The position numbers and the translations under genes were made by a program. The notes under the pieces were generated by a model. That model saw nothing but the letters and a program-made list of their open reading frames with translations, ran no database searches and was not told where the DNA came from. A stretch of DNA of 64,000 nt, from NCBI GenBank assembly GCA_017441295.1, contig JAFRYA010000006.1, forward strand, positions 62,001 through 126,000, read 5' to 3'. Below are positions 8,480 to 17,781 of the stretch, in pieces (position 1 is the stretch's first letter; each line of letters opens with the position of its first letter). The stretch comes from Lachnospiraceae bacterium. GTDB lineage: Bacteria; Bacillota; Clostridia; Lachnospirales; Lachnospiraceae.

Positions 8480-10600
8480 TTATTTACTTAAAATATCCTG
8501 TACTTCCAGCGGAACGTCTTTGATGAAGCAGTTGTTTGCGTTGAGAATGAACTTGTCGTCGAAGTTCAGGATGAAGTCTCCGGCTGCATGTACAGCGTGT
8601 GAGAGGTTGCCCGGACGGTCAGAATCGCCGATGTTGAAGACCTTGAGGCCTGCATCAACCATTTCCTGATAGAAGGCGATGTTCGGACGAACGTAGCATG
8701 TTACGATGTCGTCGCATGCGATCACCTGCTCATTGAATGCCTTGTCCTCTACTACGATCTCGCCCTTGCGGACCTCGCGGATGCGGCTGTTCTCGATAAC
8801 GGTAACCGGATATTTGTACGGCTTGCTGTCGAGTGCCTCAGCGTCAGTCTGAGCGAAACGTTTACGTGTTACATACATATGGATAACTTCGGTCGCGCTG
8901 CCGAATTCCTTCTGGTCGGTAACGATGATGACCTTCTTGCCAATGCTGGCGAGGAAGGTGGCTGTGTCGATGGCCGGATAACCATCGCCCCATACAACAA
9001 CTGTCTCGCCAACCTTCTCAGGCTTTCTGTCCTTCGGATGGTACGGGCATTTAACTCTCGGGCAGGCAATGACCTTTTCGAACGGTTTGATCCTGTCAAC
9101 CTCTCCGTAAACGCCTTCAGGAACATATGAAAGAGCGCCTGTAGCATTGACTACGAAGTCGAACTTCTTGTGGTCCTTGAGCGTCGGAGCGGTGTTCATC
9201 TTGACTTCAACGTTGGACTTAGCAATCTGGGTGCGGATCCAGTCTGCGTACCATTTCATCTTCTCTTTGCCAGGAGCCATGCAGCAGCCGAGGATGGCGC
9301 CGCCGAGCTCACCGGATTTCTCAAATAATGTAACCTTGTGGCCTAAGAGGGCTGCTCTTCTGGCTGCCTCCATACCAGCAGGTCCGCCGCCGACAACGGC
9401 GATCTTCTGCGGATTTTCAGTCTTCTTGAGAGCGTCATATTCAGCTCTGCCGCAGGCCGGGTTGATAGCACAGGTGATTTCCTTCTGAGCCATCATGGAC
9501 TCCTGCCAGCAGCCTTCCAGACATGAAATACATCTTCTGATATCTTCCACCTTGCCATACTGAACCTTGAGCGGCCAATACGGGTCGCACAGGAGCTGAC
9601 GAGCCAGGCCGATCATGTCGGTCTTGCCCTCTGCGATCATCTGGTCGCAGTACTCAGGATTCCTGAGAGTGTGGCTGTTGAGAACAGGTATCTTAACAGC
9701 TTTCTTGATTGCTTCAGAAGCATACATTGTCCAGCCTTCCGGATACTGCATCGGGTCAAAGCCTGAACCCGGAGTCTCCTGGATGCACTGGCTGAGGTCG
9801 AGGGCGTCAACGCCTGCCTCTTCCAGAACCTTGGCTACTTCAATGCTTTCTGCCAGGTCACGACCGCCTTCAACCCACTCATCTACGGAGTAACGGACGA
9901 GTACCGGATAATCCTTGCCGCATTTAGCCTTGATCTGTGAAACAACAGCGAGCAGGAAGCGCATCCTGTTCTCGAAACTGCCGCCGAAACGGTCGTTTCT
10001 GTTGTTGAGATATGGGCTCATGAAGTCTGAGAGCAGATAGCCGTGTGCCGCGTGGAGCTCAACTCCGTCGAAGCCGGCCTGTTTAACTCTCCATGCTGCC
10101 TCTGCGAAGATGTCGATCATTTCCAGAACTTCCTCAGTGGTCATGGCGCGCACTGCCTTGCCGGTCTCTTCAGCATTGGCATATACGATCTCGTGGCCGG
10201 CTGACCATGGAAGCTTGATTACTCTGTCAGTGGATGACATATAGTTGTGACGCGGAATAGCTGACTGACGGCCCGGATGCTGCAGCTGGCAGACTGCCTT
10301 GGCGCCGTAGCGCTGGATGCTCTGTGCCAGACGTGCCAGACCAGGGATATAATTGTCGCCGTCGGCTACCAGACCGGTAACTGTAGGACGTCCGGTCTTG
10401 GAATCAGGAGCTGTGGCACCAACAATAAGCATGCCTACGCCGCCTTTGGCGATTTCGCTGTGATGATGGATGTCGCGCTCGCTGACTTCACCCGTGGAAT
10501 GTGATGAGCTGACGTCAGTTGGCTCGTGAACGATCCTGTTCTTCAGGACCATGTTTCCGATGCGGATCGGAGTAAATAAATGTTTGAATTGTGTTTCCAT
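8480..10600 (-). CDS. NADH:flavin oxidoreductase of the 2,4-dienoyl-CoA / enoate reductase type
   Basis: 706 residues. Residues 1-350 form an FMN TIM barrel of the Old Yellow Enzyme group (FDGVELHAAHGYLLSDFMSP near 178-197, RNDRFGGSFENR after it). A 4Fe-4S motif follows with Cys357, Cys360, Cys364 and Cys377 (C-x2-C-x3-C-x12-C), then an FAD/NAD domain with GGGPAG at 404. This is the architecture of 2,4-dienoyl-CoA reductase, 2-enoate reductase and the bile-acid enzymes BaiCD/BaiH. It reduces an activated C=C bond with electrons from NAD(P)H; the natural substrate cannot be read from the sequence. The TetR-type gene immediately upstream on the same strand is its probable regulator. It has its own terminator at 8437-8463. 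Confidence 0.88.
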   Translation of the reverse strand: METQFKHLFTPIRIGNMVLKNRIVHEPTDVSSSHSTGEVSERDIHHHSEIAKGGVGMLIVGATAPDSKTGRPTVTGLVADGDNYIPGLARLAQSIQRYGAKAVCQLQHPGRQSAIPRHNYMSSTDRVIKLPWSAGHEIVYANAEETGKAVRAMTTEEVLEMIDIFAEAAWRVKQAGFDGVELHAAHGYLLSDFMSPYLNNRNDRFGGSFENRMRFLLAVVSQIKAKCGKDYPVLVRYSVDEWVEGGRDLAESIEVAKVLEEAGVDALDLSQCIQETPGSGFDPMQYPEGWTMYASEAIKKAVKIPVLNSHTLRNPEYCDQMIAEGKTDMIGLARQLLCDPYWPLKVQYGKVEDIRRCISCLEGCWQESMMAQKEITCAINPACGRAEYDALKKTENPQKIAVVGGGPAGMEAARRAALLGHKVTLFEKSGELGGAILGCCMAPGKEKMKWYADWIRTQIAKSNVEVKMNTAPTLKDHKKFDFVVNATGALSYVPEGVYGEVDRIKPFEKVIACPRVKCPYHPKDRKPEKVGETVVVWGDGYPAIDTATFLASIGKKVIIVTDQKEFGSATEVIHMYVTRKRFAQTDAEALDSKPYKYPVTVIENSRIREVRKGEIVVEDKAFNEQVIACDDIVTCYVRPNIAFYQEMVDAGLKVFNIGDSDRPGNLSHAVHAAGDFILNFDDKFILNANNCFIKDVPLEVQDILSK

Positions 10601-10693
10601 TTCTAACCCTTTCTATAAAAACAAATACCTTTTGTTTCTTTATGTAGAATCTATCAAACCGTAATGGTTTCGTCAATAAACAGAGATGGATTC

Positions 10694-11257
10694 TTATTTA
10701 ATTGTAACCTGCGCAATAATACGAAAACTCTTCATTACCATTGCAGTCAGTTCTTCCGGCGTTTCATGCCTGCCCTTTTCAACCCACAGACCGATGTATG
10801 CGAAAAGTGAGGATGTCAGGATCCTGATAATGCAGTCCAGCTCGACGGGGGACAGCTCTGAATCAAAAGTGTTGAAATAACGTATAAACAGCGGAGAATA
10901 TTTGATCTGAGTATTGTAAAGGATGTCTGTTCTGCCGCTTCTTTCAAGGGCTGTGATGACTGTGCTCTTGGACATTATCTCACGGTTCAGCGTAGCCATC
11001 ATATCAACCGGATTGTCAAAGCGCGTTTGGCTGATGTGTTCGAGGACCGTTTCGAACATTGTATCGCACATATATCTGAGTATGTCTGAAGTATTATCAA
11101 AAAGCCGGTAGAAAGTTGAGCGGCTCACAAAACAGATTTTGTTGAGATCTGAGATTGATACTTTGTCAAAATCCTTATGCTTTAAGCATTCCGTCATAGC
11201 TTCTGCGAGTAGATCAGCAGAATGTTTTGCACGCTTATCATCTGGGATGTGATACAT
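10694..11257 (-). CDS. TetR/AcrR family transcriptional regulator
   Basis: 187 residues. The N-terminal DNA-binding domain has the TetR pattern: a first helix (SADLLAEAMTECLKHKDFDKV) then the helix-turn-helix SISDLNKICFVSRSTFYRLF at about residues 48-67. The C-terminal ligand domain (about 75-187) is helical and diverged. It sits between the minus-strand reductase (93 bases downstream) and the divergent FAD reductase gene (114 bases upstream), so it probably controls both. A candidate operator lies at 11271-11299. The ligand is probably related to the reductase substrate (inference). Confidence 0.88.
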   Translation of the reverse strand: MYHIPDDKRAKHSADLLAEAMTECLKHKDFDKVSISDLNKICFVSRSTFYRLFDNTSDILRYMCDTMFETVLEHISQTRFDNPVDMMATLNREIMSKSTVITALERSGRTDILYNTQIKYSPLFIRYFNTFDSELSPVELDCIIRILTSSLFAYIGLWVEKGRHETPEELTAMVMKSFRIIAQVTIK

Positions 11258-11270
11258 TTTTTCTCTCCTT

Positions 11271-11299
11271 TGTACAATAAGTTATGAGAATATTGTATC
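11271..11299. promoter_or_regulatory. Candidate TetR operator
   Basis: TACAATA (11273-11279) and its exact inverse TATTGTA (11291-11297), centres 18 bases apart and flanked by TG/CA, lie just upstream of the tetR-type start in the divergent regulatory space. Arm length and spacing fit a TetR-family site; no binding evidence exists. Confidence 0.45.
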
Positions 11300-11371
11300 A
11301 CAAAAGTCCGAATGTTAGAATGCCTTTGTAATAATTAATGAAATAAAAACAAAAATAAGGAGGATTATTTC

Positions 11372-12850
11372 ATGAAAAAGATGGAAACAGATGTAGTTGT
11401 TATTGCAGCAGGACTCAGCGGACTTGCAGCTATAGTACAGGCTGCACAGAATGGTCTGAGCGTAATAGGCCTTGAGAAGGCAAATATCACCGGCGGCGCA
11501 GCAAATATGGGCATGGGACCATTTGCAGTCGGAACGAAATATCAAAGAATGGCAGCATATGATCTGACACCGGGCGAGGCATTCCGCCAGCATATGAATT
11601 TTACACATTGGAATGTTGATGCAAGACTGGTAAGAGATTATTATTTCCGTTCAGCAGACACAATCGAGTGGCTTGAGGAAATGGGCGTGGAATTCTTCCC
11701 TCCTGCACTGCCATATCCTGTATCAGAAAGAATGCGTGCATATGCATCACCATTCCCGACAGGACATTGCGTTAAGCCTGAAGGCGGCGGCATGCCTGGA
11801 CCAAGATGCGCATCAACAATGATCAAGCGTCTGACAGAATGCGCAGAGAGCCTTGGCGCAAATATTATGTTGAACACGCCAGCTACAAAGATTATTATGG
11901 AAGATGGAAAGGCAGTAGGTGCAATGGCTGTTGACGAGTCAGGCGAAGAGATCGAGATCCGTTCAAAGGCTGTCATTATTGCAACCGGCGGTGCCGGAGA
12001 CAATCCGGAGATGATCAAGGAATACATGGGCTATGACTGGGGCAAGGATCTGTTCTCCTTCCGTATCCCTGGCGTTCGCGGCGACGGAATCCGCATGGCC
12101 TGGGAAGCAGGCGCAGGACATACCCCGCTGACAATGGAACTTATGTATCAGTGTCCTGATAATATGTCAGTTTTCTCACTGGATGGAGCTTTCAGAACAC
12201 CTGATCTCTGGGTAAACCTGGACGGCGAGAGATTCTTTGAAGAGTCTACCAGCATTAATTCAACATTTACCGGCAACTGCATTAAGCGTCAGCCTGGCGG
12301 ATGCGGAATTTCAGTTCTGGACAGCGCTCTTGTAAAGAAATATGCAAAACAGGGGCCGGCTTTTGTTGATCATGTTCATGGCTTCCATTGCTTCGACAAC
12401 TTTGATGGAGATGTTGAGACCGCCATCGAAAACGGCTATGAGTATGTATTCAAGGCTGATACTTTGGAAGAACTGGCAGAAAAGGCCGGCATCAACAAAG
12501 AAAGATTCCTTGAAACCGTTGAAGAATACAACACAATGTGTGATGAAAATGTTGATTCTTATTTCGAGAAAGAGCATAAATATCTGACACCTATCCGCAA
12601 GGGTCCGTTCTATGCACTGAAGTTCTATATCGGCGCATACGGCACACTGGGCGGAATCAGAATCAACCATCATCTTCAGGTTCTCACAGAAGAAGGCAAG
12701 GTTATTCCTGGCCTGTATGCAGTAGGAACCGACAGCTGTGCAATTTTTGGAGACACATATCCATTCACATTGGGCGGCAACACCATGGGATACTGCCTGA
12801 ATTCCGGACGTATGGCAGCTGATTATATAGCTGAATCAATTAATGGATAA
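11372..12850 (+). CDS. FAD-dependent reductase of the fumarate reductase / flavocytochrome c flavoprotein family
   Basis: 492 residues of the FAD_binding_2 family: N-terminal dinucleotide fold (VVVIAAGLSGLAA), capping domain, and a C-terminal FAD segment (LGGIRINHHLQV, IPGLYAVGTDSCAIFGDTYP, FTLGGNTMGYCLNSGRMAA). The first glycine of the usual GxGxxG is Ala12 (codon GCA), a mild oddity. There is no signal peptide or haem motif, so it is cytoplasmic and must receive electrons from a partner. It is 12 bases upstream of an Old-Yellow-Enzyme gene, and together they may carry out successive C=C reductions of an organic acid or phenolic (inference). SD AAGGAGGA precedes the ATG. Confidence 0.85.
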   Translation: MKKMETDVVVIAAGLSGLAAIVQAAQNGLSVIGLEKANITGGAANMGMGPFAVGTKYQRMAAYDLTPGEAFRQHMNFTHWNVDARLVRDYYFRSADTIEWLEEMGVEFFPPALPYPVSERMRAYASPFPTGHCVKPEGGGMPGPRCASTMIKRLTECAESLGANIMLNTPATKIIMEDGKAVGAMAVDESGEEIEIRSKAVIIATGGAGDNPEMIKEYMGYDWGKDLFSFRIPGVRGDGIRMAWEAGAGHTPLTMELMYQCPDNMSVFSLDGAFRTPDLWVNLDGERFFEESTSINSTFTGNCIKRQPGGCGISVLDSALVKKYAKQGPAFVDHVHGFHCFDNFDGDVETAIENGYEYVFKADTLEELAEKAGINKERFLETVEEYNTMCDENVDSYFEKEHKYLTPIRKGPFYALKFYIGAYGTLGGIRINHHLQVLTEEGKVIPGLYAVGTDSCAIFGDTYPFTLGGNTMGYCLNSGRMAADYIAESING

Positions 12851-12861
12851 GGAGAAAATCT

Positions 12862-14982
12862 ATGGAGGAGAAAAAAGCGTTGAATTTCGTCGGCGTGACC
12901 GATGACATTCTGAAAAGTGTAGACACTGATATTCCGGTAATTTCCAGGCGCGCGCCGGAGCCGGTTCCGGTCAGGAAGGTCGTTCGCACCAGCGATAAAT
13001 ACAAGAACATCCTGAGCCCATTAAAGCTCAACGACAAGTACACGATGAAGAACCGTGTAATGTGCGCGCCTATGGTATTCGGCACCGCTGTTGTAGGCAA
13101 CGAGTATGGCAATGCAGCATACGCGCCGGGCAAATACGGCAAGCTGGAGATGCCTGCAGCCGGCGGCACAGCAATGGTCAGCGTTGGTGAGACCGACATA
13201 AATAACTTTGACGCTAAGAGAATGCCTCTTCCGGACGTTGATTATTCCATCAGATCAGGCGAGGCTTTCAACGCTATCAGCGAATACGCGTGGAGGATCA
13301 AGAGACATGGCGCTATCGCCCTCATCGAGCTCAACCACTGCGGTTTCATGAAACCGCCTATCCCGGGCACGGAAATCTGGGGACCGAGCGCAGGCTTCAC
13401 TCCTGAAGGAGCGCCGATCAAAGAGATGGACGAGGAAATGATGGACAGCGTCTGCAGAGACTTCGTCAACACAGCACTCTTTATGCAGGAGGCAGGCTTC
13501 GACGGCGTCTGCATCCATGCCGGACACGGATTCCTGATGATGCAGTTTGTTTCACCTCTTACAAACAAGAGGACCGACGAGTACGGCGGCAGCATCGACA
13601 ACAGATGCAAGTTCCCTGTCAGAATCTTCCGCGAAATCAGAGAGGCCGTTGGCCCTGACTTTATTATCGAGGCACGTGTCAGCGGCGTGGAAGGTCTGCC
13701 GGGCGGCATGACCATTGAAGATACCGCGCGCTTCATCCAGCTCAGCCAGGACTATATTAACGGCGCCCATGTTTCCTGCGGTACATACAGCGGCGAAACC
13801 GTTGAGGCCAGCGGCATGCATGCGATTTTTGAGCCTCACGGCTACAACCTGCCGAACGCGAAATACGTTAAGGACAGAGTTAATATTCCGATCGGCGTGG
13901 TCGGATTCATAACCGATCCTGACTTCGTAGAGGCAGCCATAGCAGACGGTTCTGTGGATTATGTAGTAATGGGCAGGCAGATGATCGCCGACCCTGAATA
14001 TGTCAACAAGCTGGCTACCGGCAGAGAGAAAGAAATCCGCCGCTGCATCGGCTGCATTACATGCTTCGAGTTCCCGGATCCTGAGCAGGAGATCAAGTTC
14101 GACGGCGTAATGCCATGGTTGAAAGTCGGCAACTGCGCGATCAACCCGATCGCCAACTCAGAGAAGACCGTGGATGAAATGCCAAAGCCTGAGGGCAGCA
14201 GGAAAGTCCTCATCGTAGGCGGCGGCCCTGCAGGCATCCAGGCGGCCATTACAGCTGCAGACAGAGGCCACAAGCCGATCCTCGTTGACGAGAATGACAA
14301 GCTCGGCGGCACCCTGTTCTTTACCGACGTTGACGTTGACAAGAAGGACATCTCACAGTTCAAGGATACGATTATTTACGAGGTCAGCATCCGCGACATC
14401 GACGTGCGTTTGAACACCAAGGTCACACCTGAGATGATCAAGGAAATCGATCCGGACGTACTCATTCTGGCTACAGGCTCGACCGAGAAGGTCATCCCTA
14501 TCCCGGGCATCGAGAACGCCATTCCTGCGCTGGAAGTCTACAGGCATCCTGAGCGCGTGGGCCAGAAGGTTGTCATCGTAGGCGGCGGTCTGGTAGGCAC
14601 TGAGGAAGGCCTCCATCTGGCCAAGACAGGCCACGACGTAACCGTTGTCGAGATGATCAAGAGACTGGCGCACGAGTCCTGCGGCACATACCGCAATCAG
14701 CTCATGTACGAGTTTGAGAAGGCTGGCGCTAAGGGCTATGCCCGCACCAAGGTTATCGAGATCAAGCCTACAGGCGTAGACGTTGAGAAGGAAGACGGCA
14801 GCCGCGAATTCCTGCCGGCAGACACCGTCATCGCAGCACTTGGTTACAATGAGAAAGACACATCCGAACTTGAGGCCGCGGCCGGCAGAGCCAAGGTCTA
14901 CAAGATCGGTGACTGCAGCAAGGTTGCCAAGATCGGCGGAGCCATCAGGGCAGGCTTTGACGCAGCAATGGATATACTTTAA
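12862..14982 (+). CDS. NADH:flavin oxidoreductase with Fe-S and NAD domains, variant cluster spacing
   Basis: 706 residues with the same three-part layout as the gene at 8480-10600 but clearly a different subfamily. A 45-residue N-terminal extension precedes the FMN barrel (YKNILSPLKLNDKYTMKNR; GVCIHAGHGFLMMQFVSP; TDEYGGSIDNR). The Fe-S cysteines are Cys395, Cys398, Cys401 and Cys425 (C-x2-C-x2-C-x23-C), not the usual C-x2-C-x3-C-x11/12-C. NAD/FAD loops follow: IVGGGPAG near 451 and IVGGGLVGTEEG near 570. Such enzymes reduce enoates or steroid/bile-acid enones. It forms an operon with the FAD reductase upstream; a strong bidirectional terminator follows at 14997. Confidence 0.86.
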   Translation: MEEKKALNFVGVTDDILKSVDTDIPVISRRAPEPVPVRKVVRTSDKYKNILSPLKLNDKYTMKNRVMCAPMVFGTAVVGNEYGNAAYAPGKYGKLEMPAAGGTAMVSVGETDINNFDAKRMPLPDVDYSIRSGEAFNAISEYAWRIKRHGAIALIELNHCGFMKPPIPGTEIWGPSAGFTPEGAPIKEMDEEMMDSVCRDFVNTALFMQEAGFDGVCIHAGHGFLMMQFVSPLTNKRTDEYGGSIDNRCKFPVRIFREIREAVGPDFIIEARVSGVEGLPGGMTIEDTARFIQLSQDYINGAHVSCGTYSGETVEASGMHAIFEPHGYNLPNAKYVKDRVNIPIGVVGFITDPDFVEAAIADGSVDYVVMGRQMIADPEYVNKLATGREKEIRRCIGCITCFEFPDPEQEIKFDGVMPWLKVGNCAINPIANSEKTVDEMPKPEGSRKVLIVGGGPAGIQAAITAADRGHKPILVDENDKLGGTLFFTDVDVDKKDISQFKDTIIYEVSIRDIDVRLNTKVTPEMIKEIDPDVLILATGSTEKVIPIPGIENAIPALEVYRHPERVGQKVVIVGGGLVGTEEGLHLAKTGHDVTVVEMIKRLAHESCGTYRNQLMYEFEKAGAKGYARTKVIEIKPTGVDVEKEDGSREFLPADTVIAALGYNEKDTSELEAAAGRAKVYKIGDCSKVAKIGGAIRAGFDAAMDIL

Positions 14983-14996
14983 ACAATATTAAAAAG

Positions 14997-15030
14997 AAAC
15001 CGGCGTGATCGCTTCACGCCGGTTTTTATT
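14997..15030. terminator. Bidirectional terminator between convergent genes
   Basis: A 12-bp perfect stem AAACCGGCGTGA / TCACGCCGGTTT (14997-15008 with 15014-15025) with T run on the plus side and a matching A-rich left flank for the minus side. It separates the reductase operon from the convergent XRE-TPR gene. Confidence 0.9.
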
Positions 15031-16060
15031 ATGCTTTTGCCATCAGTCGGGCCTTTTCTTTTTTCGCTTCCTGCAGTACCGACTCTTCGGTCAGTCCCCA
15101 TTCGGCTTTCAACAGTTCAATAATCCTGTCATATGTTTCAGCCGCCTTTCGGTAGTTGCCACGGATTTCATGGATTGTCGCGATTCCATTCAGCGCGTCC
15201 GTAAAGCGGGGCTTGCGGTTTTCATTCGCGGCAAATGATGCTTCATAATAATCGATGGCCTTGTCGTATTCACACTTGCCGGCGTAATATTGCGCCGCCT
15301 CAAAGAGCATGTCCGCATTATCAGGGTATTCTTTGAGAGCCTGCTCTATAATGCCGTCAGCCTTTTGCTCATCATACTCGGCCAATGCGATTGCGGCTTC
15401 GTATGTTAGTCCTAAGACCGGCTTAAATCCGGTCAGCTTTTTGACGCGCTCCAGATACTCACCCGCCTCCTCTGTGCGATGGTCCGCAATCAGATTGTCT
15501 ATCAGATAATAGTACGGGGACGGAGAATCACCCTTTTTAACAACCTCTTTATAGAATTCGATCGTCTTGCTGTGGTTTGCGATATTCCAGTCCCATGTCA
15601 CGGCGCCTTCGGCCTTTTGCAGGATCCACTGGCAGTCCTTTTTGTCAGGGTACTGCATGATCGATTCGCGCGCATAGAAATCAGCCTTTCTGGCATCGGC
15701 CTCCAGCTGGAAGTGGTAAAGGTGCGCGATCAGGCTGAGCGCGCGCTGCTTGTTATTACCATTTAGCTGCTCCTTGAGGAATTCCTCATATTCGCGGAAA
15801 ATATCTGACGGCAGTTCGTCGTCCCAGTCAAGGCGGCTCTCGATGCGGTTAAGGCGCTGCTCCGCCGACAGGTCGAACAGGTCATCGATGCTGACGCCGA
15901 AAATCTCCGCCAGCAAAGGCAGCGTGGAGATGTCCGGCATTGCTACCGCGTTCTCCCATTTAGACACGGCTTGCGGGCCGATGCCGATTCGCTCAGCCAG
16001 CTGCTCCTGTGTCATTCCCAATCTGCAGCGCAGCTGTTTGATTTTCTTTCCCAGTTCCAT
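15029..16060 (-). CDS. XRE-type regulator with C-terminal TPR-like repeats
   Basis: 343 residues. Residues about 5-60 are a Cro/CI-type helix-turn-helix (LGMTQEQLAERIGIGPQAVS, then KWENAVAMPDISTLPLLAEI) followed by SIDDLFDL, the common end of this domain. From residue 80 on the protein is helical with tetratricopeptide-like repeats (EYLERVKKLTGFKP; YYAGKCEYDKAIDYYEASFA; IRGNYRKAAETYDRIIELL). Such proteins are peptide- or metabolite-responsive regulators, or general helix-turn-helix scaffolds in Clostridia. SD GGAGAA lies before the ATG at 16060. No divergent target gene is evident; the upstream space holds the 16.2-kb repeats. Confidence 0.86.
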   Translation of the reverse strand: MELGKKIKQLRCRLGMTQEQLAERIGIGPQAVSKWENAVAMPDISTLPLLAEIFGVSIDDLFDLSAEQRLNRIESRLDWDDELPSDIFREYEEFLKEQLNGNNKQRALSLIAHLYHFQLEADARKADFYARESIMQYPDKKDCQWILQKAEGAVTWDWNIANHSKTIEFYKEVVKKGDSPSPYYYLIDNLIADHRTEEAGEYLERVKKLTGFKPVLGLTYEAAIALAEYDEQKADGIIEQALKEYPDNADMLFEAAQYYAGKCEYDKAIDYYEASFAANENRKPRFTDALNGIATIHEIRGNYRKAAETYDRIIELLKAEWGLTEESVLQEAKKEKARLMAKA

Positions 16061-16176
16061 GATTTTTCTCCTTTTCGGTTTCTGAGCTCATTATAGTAGA
16101 GCAGATTTGGAAAATCCATAGCTCAGATTGCGAGCGGACTCGCCTGATGAGGGAATTTGAATGATTTTGAAGTGGC

Positions 16177-16286
16177 TTTGCCACGGAATTGCGTTTGTGG
16201 GTGTTTTTTGCCGCGAAATGGCCATAAAAAAACGTTTCTGGGTGTTTTTTAAGGTCATTTTTCACCCAGAAACGTAAATTTGTGGC
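16177..16286. repeat. Intergenic phrase repeats (same family as 26.8-27.3 kb)
   Basis: The space 16061-16301 has no gene. It holds two forward phrases (16177-16212, core GCGTTTGTGGGTGTTTTTTG; and 16226-16254, core ACGTTTCTGGGTG) and one reverse phrase (CACCCAGAAACGT, 16263-16275, then AAATTTGTGGC). ACGTTTCTGGGTG at 16232-16244 and its inverse form a perfect 13-bp hairpin stem with an 18-base loop. The phrase is nearly identical to the repeats at 26791-27280, so this is a dispersed element. Confidence 0.75.
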
Positions 16287-16301
16287 ATCAACCACCCGAA
16301 A

Positions 16302-17663
16302 TCAATCCTCCAGCAGATTCAGTATCGCCTGTACGTAAATGTCGACCTGGAGCAGGAATTCCTCGACAACGAGGCTTTCGTTGGCGTCGTGAATGTGGTT
16401 GTTGCCGTCCTGGAACTGGCAGCCGAATGCGATGATGCCCGGGATGCTCTTGGCATATGTGCCGCCGCCGATAACCATTGGCTTGTGCTCGGTGTCGCCT
16501 GTGGCGTCAACGTATGCCTGGTAGAGGCGGCTGACCAGCGGAGAATCCAGCGGGTAGAAAAGTGTCGGGCCAATGGCCTCGATCTCGATGCGGCCGTTCT
16601 CGTCCTCGAGATATGGGGCAATCCATTCGCGGATCTGCTCTTCGGTGATGGTGACCGGACGGCGGATGTCGAGCGTGCAGCTGATTACGCCGTCTTCGGT
16701 TCTGACTATACCGTTGTTGAGGGTCAGGACGCCATATTCGTCTTCGCATTTAATGCCCAGGCCTGCGCCGTCGCAGGTGATGCCGATATGTGAATTATAA
16801 AATTTAACGAAGTCGTCTTCGAAGCCTGCAGCCTCGAGGGCCTGCATGGTGCAGCCTGCGGCGTTTATGCCTTTCAGCGGACCGGCTGCGTGAGCTGATT
16901 TGCCGACAGCCTCGATGGTGATGGTGTCGTCGTCAGCAGTTACTTCGAATGATGTCAGAGCTGTCTCGGACAGGGCTTTCCTGAGGCATTCCGGGCAGAG
17001 ATCTCCGCGCGGGATCACTGTGGTGCAGCGTGTGCAGACTGCGTTCTTGACGATGCCGCCGTTCATGGAGATGATCCTGGTGTTCTTGCTGTATGCGTTC
17101 AGGGCTACCATGCCCTTCTCGCCGTGGATGCCCGGGAAGTCGCCGTCAGGTGTGAAACCTGTGGTGATCGGCTCGCAGTGAGCGTTGTAATATGCCATGC
17201 ATTCGCTGCCGGACTCTTCGTTGCAGCCCATGAGCATGCGGACGCGCTTCTTCATAGGAACGCCCATGTCGCGGACAATCTTCATCGCGTAGAGGGAGGC
17301 GATGACGGAACCCTTGTCGTCGCTGACGCCGCGGCCGTAAATGCGGCCGTCGTCCTTGCGGGTGACGGTGAACGGGTCAGTGTCCCAGCCTTCGCCGGCA
17401 GGTACGATGTCCAGATGTGATACGATGCCGATGATGTCTGTGCCTTCGCCCATTTCAGCGTAGCCGCAGTAATTGTCGACGTTCGTGGTCTTGAAGCCTT
17501 CTTCTTCAAATATCTGCAGGGCTTCCTTCAGGCAGGCTGCAGGGCCCGGGCCGAATGGCATACCAGGGCCGGCCTCGCCGCGCTCTGAATTGTGTTTAAC
17601 GAGACGCGCGAGCTTCTCGATCATTTCGCCCTCGAGCGGGCGGATCAGTTCTTCTCTCTTCAT
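16302..17663 (-). CDS. M20 family dipeptidase (PepV-like) with a CxxC...CxxC insertion
   Basis: 453 residues, PepV/Sapep-like di-zinc aminopeptidase. Metal and catalytic residues are visible: His83 and Asp85 (SHLDIVPAGEGW), Asp115/Asp116 (GRGVSDDKGS), Glu149-Glu150 (GCNEESGSECM), Asp173 (GFTPDGDFPG) and a C-terminal His in NNHIHDANES. It hydrolyses dipeptides in the cytoplasm. Oddity: the lid region contains Cys210-x2-Cys213 and Cys223-x2-Cys226, resembling a small zinc knuckle, which I do not recall in PepV. The ATG at 17663 is preceded by an SD-like AGGTTAAT. It diverges from the Cys-motif gene at 17782 across about 118 bases. Confidence 0.87.
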   Translation of the reverse strand: MKREELIRPLEGEMIEKLARLVKHNSERGEAGPGMPFGPGPAACLKEALQIFEEEGFKTTNVDNYCGYAEMGEGTDIIGIVSHLDIVPAGEGWDTDPFTVTRKDDGRIYGRGVSDDKGSVIASLYAMKIVRDMGVPMKKRVRMLMGCNEESGSECMAYYNAHCEPITTGFTPDGDFPGIHGEKGMVALNAYSKNTRIISMNGGIVKNAVCTRCTTVIPRGDLCPECLRKALSETALTSFEVTADDDTITIEAVGKSAHAAGPLKGINAAGCTMQALEAAGFEDDFVKFYNSHIGITCDGAGLGIKCEDEYGVLTLNNGIVRTEDGVISCTLDIRRPVTITEEQIREWIAPYLEDENGRIEIEAIGPTLFYPLDSPLVSRLYQAYVDATGDTEHKPMVIGGGTYAKSIPGIIAFGCQFQDGNNHIHDANESLVVEEFLLQVDIYVQAILNLLED

Positions 17664-17781
17664 AATATTAACCTCGTGAAATAAGTTTATTACTGGGCCT
17701 ATGATAACATTTTCGGCGGCGGTTTTGTAGCATTTGCTGAAAGATTCGTACTATATTAGCAAAGAATTAAAGGAGAAAGCC

